Assembly: GCA_047125605.1 (NCBI GenBank)
Contig: CP138932.1
Location: 1,116,001-1,180,000 of the forward strand
Source of the DNA: JAKVBK01 sp022447275
GTDB lineage: Bacteria > Pseudomonadota > Alphaproteobacteria > Rhodobacterales > Rhodobacteraceae
Reading direction: 5' to 3'
Length of the DNA stretch: 64,000 nt
Numbering within the stretch: the first letter of the stretch is position 1; every line of letters begins with the position of its first letter. Both the position numbers and the translations under genes were made by a program. This document shows positions 28,819-37,886 of this stretch, in pieces. Under the pieces are notes generated by a model. That model did not search any database and had not been told where the DNA came from. It saw only the letters and a program-made list of their open reading frames with translations.

Positions 28819-30153
28819 ATGACAAAGACGTTTTCCTTCCATCGATCGGATTTCCCATCCGATTTCTTATGGGGCACGGCCACCTCCTCCTATCAGATTG
28901 AGGGGCACAAATTTGGCGGCGCAGGCCGCACGATCTGGGATGACTTCGCCGAAACACCCGGCAATGTCGTGCGCAATGAGCATGGCCAAACCGCGTGCGA
29001 TCATTACCACCGCTGGCAAGAGGATCTGGATCTTGTCGCGGGCGGCGGCTTTGACACATACCGCTTCTCCACGTCTTGGGCCCGTGTCATGCCAGAGGGA
29101 CGCGGCACGCCGAATGCGGAGGGTCTCGATTATTATGACCGTTTGGTGGACGGCCTGCTGGAACGCGGCCTCAAACCCGCAGCCACGCTCTATCACTGGG
29201 AAATGCCAAGTGCGCTCAATGACTTGGGCGGATGGCGCAACCGCGATGTGGCCAAATGGTTTGGTGACTTCACGCACACCATCATGTCCCGCATTGGCGA
29301 TCGGGTGTGGTCTGCCGCGCCCATCAATGAGCCCTGGTGCGTGGGCTGGCTGAGCCATTTTGAAGGGGCCCATGCCCCGGGCCTGCGCGACATTCGCGCC
29401 ACCGCACGCGCCATGCATCACGTCTTGCTGGCCCATGGCAGTGCGCTGGACGCGATGCGCTCGCTTGGCATGTCCAACCTCGGCGCGGTGTGCAACTTCG
29501 AATACGCCAATCCTGCAGATCCCTCAGAGCAGACCGCGCAGGCCACTCATACCTATGATGCAATCTACAATCGGTTTTTCCTCGAGGGTCTGATCAAGGG
29601 CACCTATCCTGATGCCGTTCTGGAGGGCCTCGGCCCGCATATGCCAAAAGACTGGCAGGCAGACATGGCCGCGATCTCTGCCTCGCTGGATTGGATCGGG
29701 ATCAACTATTACACCCGCAAGAACATTGCCTTCGCGCCCGGCGGTTGGCCAAACAGCACGGCCGTAGAAGGCCCGCTCGACAAAACCGTGATGGGCTGGG
29801 AAATCTATCCGGACGGGCTGGGCCATTTCTTGCAACGGGTCCATGACACGGCACCCGACCTGCCGATCTACATCACCGAGAATGGGATGGCGGGCGCAGA
29901 TGTCTTGCAAGATGGGCACTGTGTTGACAGCGCGCGGATTGCCTATCTGGAAGCGCATATCGCCCAGGTCCGCACAGCGATTGCCAAGGGCGTGCCCGTG
30001 AAAGGCTATTTCGTCTGGTCACTGCTCGACAATTACGAATGGGCCGAAGGCTACAAGGATCGCTTCGGACTGGTTCATGTGGATTTCGAAAGCCTGACAC
30101 GTACCCCGAAAGCGTCATGGCACGCTTTCCGCACGGCCCTCGCCAAGGATTGA
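28819..30153 (+). CDS. bglA: GH1 beta-glucosidase
   Basis: 444 aa family 1 glycoside hydrolase. Acid/base E171 in the NEPW motif and nucleophile E354 in YITENGMAG are both present; the opening FPSDFLWGTATSSYQIEG is diagnostic. It releases glucose from beta-glucosides in the cytosol. It starts 17 bp after the regulator gene and is followed after 1 bp by glucokinase, making a regulator-hydrolase-kinase unit beside the alpha-glucoside importer. Confidence 0.94.
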   Translation: MTKTFSFHRSDFPSDFLWGTATSSYQIEGHKFGGAGRTIWDDFAETPGNVVRNEHGQTACDHYHRWQEDLDLVAGGGFDTYRFSTSWARVMPEGRGTPNAEGLDYYDRLVDGLLERGLKPAATLYHWEMPSALNDLGGWRNRDVAKWFGDFTHTIMSRIGDRVWSAAPINEPWCVGWLSHFEGAHAPGLRDIRATARAMHHVLLAHGSALDAMRSLGMSNLGAVCNFEYANPADPSEQTAQATHTYDAIYNRFFLEGLIKGTYPDAVLEGLGPHMPKDWQADMAAISASLDWIGINYYTRKNIAFAPGGWPNSTAVEGPLDKTVMGWEIYPDGLGHFLQRVHDTAPDLPIYITENGMAGADVLQDGHCVDSARIAYLEAHIAQVRTAIAKGVPVKGYFVWSLLDNYEWAEGYKDRFGLVHVDFESLTRTPKASWHAFRTALAKD

Positions 30154-30154
30154 T

Positions 30155-31132
30155 ATGATGACGACGACCGAACGCCTGACCCTTATCGTAGATATCGGGG
30201 GCACCAACACCCGTGTGGCTCAGGCCCATAACGGCCAGCTTGATGGTGCCTCGATCAAGCGGTACCGCAACGCGGATTTCGAGGGGCTCGACGCGGTGCT
30301 GAGCACGTATCGCACCCAGGTGGACTGGCGTGACCCCGAGGGCGTGTGTGTGGATATCGCTGGCCCCATCCATGACGGCAAAGGCACCCTGACCAATCTG
30401 GACTGGACCCTCGAAGAACCGCTTCTCGCCCAATGGACCGGCGCACAGCACGCTGCCCTGATCAACGATCTGCAGGCCCAGGGGCATGGCGTGGCCGACC
30501 TGCCGGCGACCGCGCTGATCCCCGTGACCAAAGGCAAGGACGGCCCGGAACATGCCACCCGCCTTGTGGTGAATGTGGGGACGGGCTTTAACGCCGCCGT
30601 GGTCTATGATGGCCCCAACGGCCGCATGGTGCCCGCATCCGAGTCCGGACATGCGAATATGCCGATCCGTACGGAAGAAGATTTGCGCCTGTGCCGCTTT
30701 GTTGAGACAGCACATGGCTTTCCCGCGATTGAAGACGTGCTTTCCGGACGGGGGCTGGAGCGGGTGTATCACTGGGTCAGCACCGAGGCAGGCACGCCCC
30801 ATATTCTGCATGCGGCCGAAATCATGGATGCCGCAAAGGCAGAGCCACAGGGGCTTGCAGCGCAGGCAAAGGCCGTGTTCGCCCGCATTCTGGGCACGGT
30901 GACCGGGAACCTTGCCTTGGTGCATCTGCCCTTTGGCGGCATCTACCTCGTTGGCGGCGTTGTCCGCGCCATGGCCGAGGATCTGCCCGCGCTCGGCTTT
31001 ACGGAGGCCATGCGCGACAAGGGCCGGTTTTCGGGATTGGTGGGTAATTTCAACGTCGTAGCCATTGATGATGACTACGCTGCCCTGCGCGGAGCGGCAC
31101 GCCACATGGATGCACGCCTGCGCGGGCTCTAG
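30155..31132 (+). CDS. glk: Glucokinase
   Basis: 325 aa Glk-type sugar kinase with the ATP-binding opening LIVDIGGTNTRVAQA and the VNVGTGFNAAVV phosphate loop around residues 145-157. It phosphorylates free glucose released by AglA and BglA to glucose 6-phosphate. AAGGA with a 5-nt spacer precedes the ATG at 30155; a second ATG follows directly. It converges on the DenD-like gene with only 5 bp between stops. Confidence 0.9.
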   Translation: MMTTTERLTLIVDIGGTNTRVAQAHNGQLDGASIKRYRNADFEGLDAVLSTYRTQVDWRDPEGVCVDIAGPIHDGKGTLTNLDWTLEEPLLAQWTGAQHAALINDLQAQGHGVADLPATALIPVTKGKDGPEHATRLVVNVGTGFNAAVVYDGPNGRMVPASESGHANMPIRTEEDLRLCRFVETAHGFPAIEDVLSGRGLERVYHWVSTEAGTPHILHAAEIMDAAKAEPQGLAAQAKAVFARILGTVTGNLALVHLPFGGIYLVGGVVRAMAEDLPALGFTEAMRDKGRFSGLVGNFNVVAIDDDYAALRGAARHMDARLRGL

Positions 31133-31137
31133 CTTCA

Positions 31138-32106
31138 TCACCGCCCCAGAAAATCATCCTCCAAATACACGCGGATGATGTCTTCAAAGCTGTGATCCGC
31201 CTTGAAGCCAAGCGCCACGGCGCGCTTTGGATCAAAATCACGCGGCCATCCGCCGACAATTTTCTCAATCATCGGATCAGCTTGTGGGCGGATGAGCTTC
31301 ACCACATCGGCACCGGCCAAGGCCCGCAGGGCCTCGATCTGCTCGCCCACGGTGCAGGAAACGCCCGGCAGGTTCAGCGTTCTGCGGCCGTTCAAAAGGG
31401 CGGTATCAAGGCCGGCTGCATGCACAAGAAACCCGGCCGCGCTACGCGGGCTCGCATGCCAATGACGCACGCCCTCCCCAACCGGCAGGATCGCTTCCTG
31501 GCCATTGAGGGGCTCGCGGATAATGCCTGAGAAGAACGAGGACGCCGCCTTGTTTGCGGCCCCGGGCCGGACGCAGATCGTCGGCAACCGCAAAGACAGC
31601 CCGTCGATAAAGCCCTTGCGCGCAAAATCGCCCACCATCAGTTCCCCGATGACCTTTTGCGCCCCGTAGGAGGTTTGAGGCGCACAGAAGAACTCATCCC
31701 CAATCTGCGCTGGAAAGGGTGCTCCGAAGGCCGCAATCGACGAGGTAAAGACGACGCGTGGCACATAGGCCCCATCTGACTGTAGATGCTGCGCCCGGAG
31801 CGCTTCTAGCAGCGTCCAGACGGCGCTCATGTTGACGGCCCAGCCCTTGTCAAAATCAGTTTCAGCCTCCCCTGAAACAATCGCTGCAAGGTGATAGACA
31901 AAATCAAAGCGACGCGCCGCCAGCGCCTCAATTGCACGCAGGTCTGTTAGATTGCCCATCACCTGCTCACCCGGCGCAGACGTTGTTGGAAACGCCTGAT
32001 CAAAAAGCGTCACCGTGCCCACATCGGGCAGAGCACCAGCGGCAAGTTGCGCGGCAAGTTTTTGGCCAACCATGCCTCCCCCGCCGATAATCAGGATATT
32101 CTTCAT
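31138..32106 (-). CDS. denD: NAD-dependent epimerase/dehydratase family, D-erythronate dehydrogenase type
   Basis: 322 aa extended-SDR protein. It begins KNILIIGGGGMVGQKLAAQL, the NAD-binding loop typical of DenD, and has the catalytic pair in TSYGAQKVIGE (YxxxK). DenD oxidises the C2 hydroxyl of four-carbon acid sugars such as D-erythronate. Partner genes of the pathway (denI-type isomerase, acid-sugar kinase) are not in the window, so the specific substrate is provisional. AGGG lies 6 nt before the ATG at 32106. Confidence 0.75.
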   Translation of the reverse strand: MKNILIIGGGGMVGQKLAAQLAAGALPDVGTVTLFDQAFPTTSAPGEQVMGNLTDLRAIEALAARRFDFVYHLAAIVSGEAETDFDKGWAVNMSAVWTLLEALRAQHLQSDGAYVPRVVFTSSIAAFGAPFPAQIGDEFFCAPQTSYGAQKVIGELMVGDFARKGFIDGLSLRLPTICVRPGAANKAASSFFSGIIREPLNGQEAILPVGEGVRHWHASPRSAAGFLVHAAGLDTALLNGRRTLNLPGVSCTVGEQIEALRALAGADVVKLIRPQADPMIEKIVGGWPRDFDPKRAVALGFKADHSFEDIIRVYLEDDFLGR

Positions 32107-32684
32107 GCAGTGCCCTACTTTGGCGGTGGGATCATAGCAGCGCGCGACGGCGTTGCCAGAATAGAAACCCTTTGGCCGCATGTGGCCTGCCCACCTGAAT
32201 CCAGAGTGCATGCATTTGCTCCGATCCAACAGATGTTGAAATCACCTGAAACAGGCCTGCGCTCCCCAACACCTAGCGACATGCATCATTTGCGAAGGCT
32301 ATTGAGGGCTCAGAGCCGAAACCGAGAGGGGGCGGAAGAAAAGCTCAGGCCTGTATCCACCTGTGACCCTTGGCCGCCGCATTGGTGCAAGGCAAGCGTT
32401 CACGGCGCGAGGCAAGGATTCTGTGTGACGGCGAAATCCACGTGCAGCGGCCCCGGCCAGCAAGCCCACCGCACAGAGTCGGCAACTATTCAACGACTTA
32501 CCAGGCCTTCATACTCAGCACGATCAGGCGTGAAATGCAATTTCAACGGATTTGATGACGCTGCGAACGACGTCCCGCCCACACAAGGAGGCGCAGATCA
32601 GCGGTACAGCACGGCCGCCTTGCGTGTCGGGCGTTGAATTCTTTGGGTCCCCCGTCTGGACAGCGCGGGCACTTTTTGTTCACT
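32107..32684. other. Long intergenic region without a recognisable gene
   Basis: About 580 bp between the divergent denD-like gene and the regulatory repeats ahead of tpa. Open frames here have no ribosome site, no family pattern and stop-free length expected in GC-rich DNA. I see no tRNA, riboswitch fold or transposon remnant. Confidence 0.5.
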
Positions 32685-32717
32685 GTGGACATAACGGAGC
32701 CACCAAGCTGGCCCTAA
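32685..32717 (+). promoter_or_regulatory. Predicted TauR operator: direct repeat upstream of tpa
   Basis: GTGGACATAA (32685-32694) and CTGGCCCTAA (32708-32717) are repeats of the pattern CTGGMCMTAA whose starts are exactly 23 bp apart, two helical turns. The same pair at the same spacing occurs ahead of xsc. This agrees with the CTGGACYTAA direct repeats that I recall being reported for TauR of Rhodobacter capsulatus. The site lies about 100 bp before tpa, suited to activation. Confidence 0.72.
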
Positions 32718-32818
32718 TGCGGAATGCCGAGCCCCCGTATCCCTTCAGGGCTTAGAGACAGCAGCACACCATCGCGCCGCACAGGCCAGACGGGTGCAGG
32801 AACCAAGGAGGAACTGAG

Positions 32819-34210
32819 ATGTCCATGGACGGAAGCCCCAACGATCTTTCAAATGTGGTCGCGGCCGATAAGGCCCATGTCTGGCACCACCTGATCCAGC
32901 ACAAACCCTTCGAGACGACGGATCCGCGGATCATTGTCGAAGGCAAAGGCATGCGTGTGTGGGACCAGAACGGGAAAGAACATCTCGATGGTGTGTCCGG
33001 CGGGGTCTGGACGGTCAATGTGGGCTACGGGCGCGAGCGGATCGCCGATGCCGTGCGCGATCAATTGGTGAAGATGAATTACTTTGCCGGCGCCGCTGGC
33101 TCGATCCCCGGTTCGCGCTTTGCGGAACGCCTGATTGCGAAAATGCCGGGCATGACGCGCGTCTACTATTCGAACTCGGGCTCCGAGGCGAATGAAAAAG
33201 GCTACAAGATGATCCGCCAGATCGCGCACAAGCTCTATGGCGGCAAAAAACACAAGATTCTGTATCGCGAGCGCGACTACCACGGCACCACAATCGGCGC
33301 AATGGCATCGGGCGGACACCACCAGCGCAACGCACAGTACGGCCCCTTCCCTGCGGGGTTTGTGCCGGTGCCCCATTGCCTTGAATATCGCGCCCATGAG
33401 CAGGGCCTGTCCGCAGGCGAAGGCTATGGCGAGGCCGCTGCACAGGCGATCGAAGATGTTATCCTGCGCGAAGGCCCTGAGACCGTCGGCGGCCTCATCC
33501 TTGAGCCGGTGACAGCGGGCGGTGGCGTGATCGTGCCGCCTGCCGGATATTGGCAGCGGGTGCAGGAGATCTGCACGAAATACGATGTGCTGTTGATGAT
33601 CGACGAAGTGGTCTGCGGCATTGGCCGCACCGGGACATGGTTTGGCTATCAGCAGTTCGGCGTTCAGCCCGATATCGTGACAATGGCCAAGGGCGTTGCC
33701 TCCGGCTATGCCGCGATCTCGTGCACGGTTACCACGGAGCGGGTGTTCGATATGTTCAAGGACGACGCCAGCGATCCGCTTGGCTATTTCCGCGACATTT
33801 CCACCTTTGGGGGCTGCACGGCCGGGCCGACTGCGGCGCTGGAAAACATGGCAATCATCGAAGAAGAGGGCCTGCTGGACAATTGTACAGCCATGGGCGC
33901 CCACATGATGGAGCAACTGCACGCCCTTGCCGACAAGCATGACGTCATTGGCGATGTGCGCGGAATGGGTCTGTTCTGCGGTGCCGAGCTGGTCGCAGAT
34001 CGCGACAGCCGCACGCCAGCGGCTGAAAAGATGGTGCAGGCTGTTGTTGCCGATTGCATGCAGCAAGGCACAATCATCGGGGCCACAAACCGCAGTTTTG
34101 AGGGCTACAACAACACCCTTTGCTTCTCGCCTGCGCTGATCTCCACGAAGGATGACATCAATGCCATCGTGGCCTCCGTGGATGAGGCGCTGACACGGGT
34201 GTTTGCCTGA
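32819..34210 (+). CDS. tpa: Taurine-pyruvate aminotransferase
   Basis: 463 aa class III aminotransferase that converts taurine and pyruvate into sulfoacetaldehyde and alanine. PLP lysine K291 in TMAKGVASGYAA, aspartate D262 in MIDEVVCGIGRTG and the phosphate-binding YYSNSGSEANEK block are all present. Assignment to Tpa rather than another omega-aminotransferase rests on the overall sequence and on the tauR-xsc neighbours. AAGGAGG with a 7-nt spacer precedes the ATG. A strong terminator follows. Confidence 0.93.
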   Translation: MSMDGSPNDLSNVVAADKAHVWHHLIQHKPFETTDPRIIVEGKGMRVWDQNGKEHLDGVSGGVWTVNVGYGRERIADAVRDQLVKMNYFAGAAGSIPGSRFAERLIAKMPGMTRVYYSNSGSEANEKGYKMIRQIAHKLYGGKKHKILYRERDYHGTTIGAMASGGHHQRNAQYGPFPAGFVPVPHCLEYRAHEQGLSAGEGYGEAAAQAIEDVILREGPETVGGLILEPVTAGGGVIVPPAGYWQRVQEICTKYDVLLMIDEVVCGIGRTGTWFGYQQFGVQPDIVTMAKGVASGYAAISCTVTTERVFDMFKDDASDPLGYFRDISTFGGCTAGPTAALENMAIIEEEGLLDNCTAMGAHMMEQLHALADKHDVIGDVRGMGLFCGAELVADRDSRTPAAEKMVQAVVADCMQQGTIIGATNRSFEGYNNTLCFSPALISTKDDINAIVASVDEALTRVFA

Positions 34211-34251
34211 GCTGAACCCAGCCATCAGATCCCGTTCTGTGGATCCTGGAC

Positions 34252-34275
34252 GCGCGGCCTTAGGGCCGCGCTTTT
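34252..34275 (+). terminator. Rho-independent terminator of tpa
   Basis: A perfect 8-bp stem GCGCGGCC (34252-34259) and GGCCGCGC (34264-34271), tetraloop TTAG, followed by TTTT. It lies 42 bp after the tpa stop, so tauR is expressed from its own promoter. Confidence 0.8.
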
Positions 34276-34376
34276 CGCATCGGCTCGTGTGCAGCAGCCC
34301 CCGCATTCCGGCGCTTGACCCCCGAGGCAAAAACGCTGGCCCCTGCGCCCATCAAGCCACTTGCGCTCCGCCAGCA

Positions 34377-34409
34377 GCCGATCCAGTGTAGGGCGCAACT
34401 TAGGTCCAG
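34377..34409 (-). promoter_or_regulatory. Possible TauR site upstream of tauR
   Basis: On the minus strand CTGGACCTAA (34409-34400) is a full match to the repeat seen ahead of tpa and xsc; 23 bp on, CTGGATCGGC (34386-34377) keeps only the first half. It ends 14 bp before the tauR start codon. This could be a weaker autoregulatory site. Confidence 0.45.
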
Positions 34410-34422
34410 TTGGGGCGATAGA

Positions 34423-35895
34423 ATGGCCATTTCCGAAGAAACCTTCTTTCTGGACGCACGATTTCAGGGCACTCTGCAAAGCCAAATCCAGCAGATGATT
34501 GCCGAAGGCATCCTATCCGGGCGCTTCCGTCCGGGGGAGAAGCTGCCCTCGACGCGCAAACTCGCGCGGCATCTCGGTGTCAGCCGGATTACGGTCACGC
34601 TGGCCTATAACGAATTGCAGGCCAATGACTATCTGACCTCTGCTGGGCGCTCCGGTTACTACATCTCGCAGAACGCGCCGCAACCGCCCCATCTCAAGCC
34701 GACCCCCAAGAGCCAAAGCTCGGTTGACTGGTCGCGTGCGCTGTCTGCGCGGATACCGGTGACGTCGCTGGCCAAACCGTCCGACTGGCGTAGCTATCGC
34801 TACCCCTTCGTCTATGGACAGGCGGACCCTGCCCTGTTCGACCAGAAATCCTGGCGCCTCTGCGCCCTGCAATCACTGGGCACCCGCGAATTTGACAGCC
34901 TGACCGCTGATCATGCCGATCGCGACGATCCGCTGCTCGTCGAATTCATCCTGCGCCACATCCTGCCAAGGCGCGGCATCGCCGCGTCTCCCGAGGAGGT
35001 GTTGATCACGCTGGGCGCGCAGAACGGCCTCTGGATCGCCGCGCAATTGCTGCTGACTCAGCGACGCCGGGCTGCAATTGAATATCCGTTCTATCCCTCG
35101 CTGCGGGACATTCTCGAATTGACGCGCTGTTCGGTGCACGAAGTGCCGGTGGATCATGACGGGCTGCGCCCTGATGCACTGCCCGAAGATACGGATGTGA
35201 TGTTTATCACCCCCTCTCACCAGTGCCCCACCAATGCCACCATGCCACTGGCCCGCCGCCAAGCCCTGCTGGAGCGCGCGAGCCGGGACAACATGCTGAT
35301 CGTCGAGGATGACTACGAATTCGAACTGGCCTTTCTGAGGCCGCCCTCCCCCGCGCTTAAATCGCTGGATCGCGATGACCGGGTGATCTATGCGGGCAGC
35401 TTCTCGAAATCTTTGTTCCCAGGTCTGCGCCTTGGATTTCTGGTGGGGCCAGAACCCTTCATCCGCGAGGCGCGCGCCCTGCGGGCTGCCCTGTTGCGCC
35501 ATCCCCCGGGCCAGATCCAACGTACAACGGCCCATTTCCTGCGCCTGGGGCATTATGATGCCCAGGTGCGCCGCATGTCCCGCGCCTTCCAGTCACGCCG
35601 CATCGAGATCGACAAGGCTGTGTCCGAGCGCGGCCTTGTCGTCGCGGGCGCGGGCGTTTTCGGCGGCTCCTCGCTCTGGATGCGCACGGCCGATCACAGC
35701 GATGCCGCCCCGCTTGTTGAGGAATTGCGGCACAAGGGCGTTTTGATCGAACCGGGTGCACCGTTCTTCGGCCATACCGGCGCAAGCCCTTATTTCCGTC
35801 TCGCCTATTCTTCGATCCCGGTGGAACGGATCGCCAAAGGCATCGAAATCATCGCGGATACAATGGCCCCTAGCCAGAAACTGGACATAAACTGA
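34423..35895 (+). CDS. tauR: MocR-type (GntR/aminotransferase) regulator of taurine use
   Basis: 490 aa. Residues 20-85 are a GntR winged helix (SGRFRPGEKLPSTRKLARHLGVSRITV, shown in family form), and the rest is a fold-type I aminotransferase domain with PLP lysine in YAGSFSKSLFPGLRLG and the VEDDYEFE aspartate. MocR regulators sense amines or amino acids through PLP. Sitting between tpa and xsc, it is the TauR activator of taurine dissimilation. ATG at 34423 is chosen; frame is open further up to 34315 without homology. Its last codons overlap the first xsc operator repeat. Confidence 0.9.
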   Translation: MAISEETFFLDARFQGTLQSQIQQMIAEGILSGRFRPGEKLPSTRKLARHLGVSRITVTLAYNELQANDYLTSAGRSGYYISQNAPQPPHLKPTPKSQSSVDWSRALSARIPVTSLAKPSDWRSYRYPFVYGQADPALFDQKSWRLCALQSLGTREFDSLTADHADRDDPLLVEFILRHILPRRGIAASPEEVLITLGAQNGLWIAAQLLLTQRRRAAIEYPFYPSLRDILELTRCSVHEVPVDHDGLRPDALPEDTDVMFITPSHQCPTNATMPLARRQALLERASRDNMLIVEDDYEFELAFLRPPSPALKSLDRDDRVIYAGSFSKSLFPGLRLGFLVGPEPFIREARALRAALLRHPPGQIQRTTAHFLRLGHYDAQVRRMSRAFQSRRIEIDKAVSERGLVVAGAGVFGGSSLWMRTADHSDAAPLVEELRHKGVLIEPGAPFFGHTGASPYFRLAYSSIPVERIAKGIEIIADTMAPSQKLDIN

Positions 35896-35913
35896 CAGCC
35901 CGATTGGCCCTAA
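35881..35913 (+). promoter_or_regulatory. Predicted TauR operator: direct repeat upstream of xsc
   Basis: CTGGACATAA (35881-35890) and TTGGCCCTAA (35904-35913), again 23 bp from start to start as ahead of tpa. The first repeat overlaps the final codons of tauR, so coding and operator sequence share bases. It ends 54 bp before the xsc start. Confidence 0.75.
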
Positions 35914-35967
35914 TCATTACCGCCCCCAGCGGGCATTCCATTGAAAGCGAAACGAGGAGAGCGCGCC

Positions 35968-37734
35968 ATGAAAATGACTACGGAAGAAGCCTTCGTCAAA
36001 GTGCTCCAAAAGCACGGTATCCGCCACGCGTTCGGCATCATCGGTTCGGCCATGATGCCCATCTCGGACCTGTTCCCGAAAGCCGGCATCATGTTTTGGG
36101 ATTGTGCCCATGAAGGCAGCGCCGGGATGATGGCTGATGGCTACACCCGCGCCACCGGCGAGATGTCCATGATGATCGCGCAGAATGGGCCCGGCATTAC
36201 CAACTTCGTTACAGCCGTTAAAACAGCCTACTGGAACCATACCCCTCTGCTGCTGGTTACGCCGCAGGCCGCCAACAAGACGATTGGCCAAGGCGGCTTC
36301 CAGGAAGTCGAGCAGATGAAGCTTTTCGAGGATATGGTCGCCTATCAGGAAGAGGTCCGCGACCCGTCTCGCGTGGCCGAGGTGCTGACCCGCGTGATCA
36401 GCCAGGCAAAACGCCTCTCTGGCCCGGCCCAACTCAACATTCCGCGCGATATGTGGACGCAAGTCATCGATGTTGACCTGCCAGACCCGATCTCTTTCGA
36501 GGTGTCGCCGGGCGGCGAGAACTCTGTGGCGAAGGCCGCTGAATTGCTGTCTTCAGCTAAGTTTCCAGTCATTCTCAATGGTGCGGGCGTTGTGTTGTCA
36601 GAGGGCGGCATCGCGGCCGCAAAAGCCCTGGCCGAACGCCTCGATGCGCCGGTCTGTGTGGGCTATCAGCACAATGATGCCTTCCCCGGCGCACATCCGC
36701 TATTTGCGGGCCCGCTCGGCTACAATGGCTCCAAGGCCGGGATGGAATTGATCAAGCAGGCCGATGTTGTTCTGGCCCTCGGCACGCGACTGAACCCGTT
36801 CTCCACCCTGCCCGGCTATGGGATGGAATACTGGCCCGCCGAGGCACAGGTGATCCAGGTGGATATCAACCCCGACAGGATCGGCCTGACCAAGAAAGTG
36901 TCGGTCGGCATTGTGGGCGACGCGGCCAAGGTTGCCAAAGGCATCCTGGCTCAACTGGATGACAGCGCAGGCGATGCAGGCCGTGATGCGCGCAAGACGT
37001 TGGTGGCGGAAAGCAAATCTCGCTGGGCCCAGCAATTGGCGTCGATGGACCATGAGGACGATGATCCCGGCACCACCTGGAACCAACGTGCCCGCGCCGA
37101 CAAGCCCGACTGGATGAGCCCCCGCATGGCTTGGCGCGCGATCCAGTCTGCGCTGCCCCGTGACGCCATCATTTCTTCTGATATCGGGAACAACTGCGCC
37201 ATCGGAAACGCTTATCCCGATTTCGATGAAGGGCGGAAATACCTCGCGCCGGGCCTGTTTGGCCCCTGTGGCTACGGGTTGCCCGCGATCGTTGGCGCCA
37301 AGATTGGCCAGCCCGATGTGCCGGTTGTTGGCTTCGCTGGCGATGGTGCTTTCGGCATTGCCGTCAATGAGTTAACCGCCATTGGCCGCGGCGAATGGCC
37401 GGCGGTGACGCAAATCGTGTTCCGCAACTACCAATGGGGCGCGGAAAAGCGAAACTCTACCCTGTGGTTCAGCGACAATTTCGTGGGCACCGAGTTGGAC
37501 ACACAAGTCAGCTATGCCGGGATTGCGCAGGCCTGTGGCCTTCAGGGCGTTGTGGCCCGGACCATGGAAGAGCTGACCGAGGCGCTCAACACAGCCATCA
37601 AGGACCAGATGGAGCACGGCAAAACCACCCTGATCGAAGCCATGATCAATCAGGAATTGGGCGAGCCGTTCCGCCGCGATGCCATGAAGGCCCCTGTCGC
37701 AGTGGCCGGCATCAGCGCCGACGACATGGCCTGA
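35968..37734 (+). CDS. xsc: Sulfoacetaldehyde acetyltransferase
   Basis: 588 aa thiamine-diphosphate enzyme that cleaves sulfoacetaldehyde with phosphate into acetyl phosphate and sulfite, the desulfonation step of taurine breakdown. ThDP features: EGSAGMMADGYTRATG near residue 45 (activating glutamate), and VVGFAGDGAFGIAVNELTAIG with the following FRNYQWGAEKRN for Mg/ThDP binding. The family's usual opening MTTEEAFVKVLQKHGI supports the ATG at 35968, with GAGGAG 8 nt upstream. No pta, sulfite exporter or taurine transporter follows here, so these must be elsewhere. Confidence 0.95.
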   Translation: MKMTTEEAFVKVLQKHGIRHAFGIIGSAMMPISDLFPKAGIMFWDCAHEGSAGMMADGYTRATGEMSMMIAQNGPGITNFVTAVKTAYWNHTPLLLVTPQAANKTIGQGGFQEVEQMKLFEDMVAYQEEVRDPSRVAEVLTRVISQAKRLSGPAQLNIPRDMWTQVIDVDLPDPISFEVSPGGENSVAKAAELLSSAKFPVILNGAGVVLSEGGIAAAKALAERLDAPVCVGYQHNDAFPGAHPLFAGPLGYNGSKAGMELIKQADVVLALGTRLNPFSTLPGYGMEYWPAEAQVIQVDINPDRIGLTKKVSVGIVGDAAKVAKGILAQLDDSAGDAGRDARKTLVAESKSRWAQQLASMDHEDDDPGTTWNQRARADKPDWMSPRMAWRAIQSALPRDAIISSDIGNNCAIGNAYPDFDEGRKYLAPGLFGPCGYGLPAIVGAKIGQPDVPVVGFAGDGAFGIAVNELTAIGRGEWPAVTQIVFRNYQWGAEKRNSTLWFSDNFVGTELDTQVSYAGIAQACGLQGVVARTMEELTEALNTAIKDQMEHGKTTLIEAMINQELGEPFRRDAMKAPVAVAGISADDMA

Positions 37735-37740
37735 TACCCA

Positions 37741-37795
37741 CAGCCAAACCGGTTGGCTGAAACGGCGCCCTCGACACATGTCGGGGCGCTTTCCT
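37741..37795 (+). terminator. Double hairpin downstream of xsc
   Basis: A first stem CAGCCAA/TTGGCTG (37741-37759) is followed by GCGCCC-T-CGACA paired with TGTCG-GGGCGC (37765-37789, one bulged base) and a T-rich tail TTTCCTTT. Likely the xsc terminator. Confidence 0.65.
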
Positions 37796-37886
37796 TTGCC
37801 GAGACACATTGTCATGAACTTAACCTTCTTCGTTTCAAACTCAGCCCTGTTTGCACCAGGGCACGAAACAAGAAGCGAGCAAGGAA

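Noticed and set aside
29873..31141. 422-codon open frame on the minus strand
   Set aside because: Antisense to bglA and glk; no domain pattern.
32047..32637. Possible plus-strand gene filling the gap upstream of tpa
   Set aside because: Starts inside the denD-like gene, has no ribosome site and its translation resembles no protein family.
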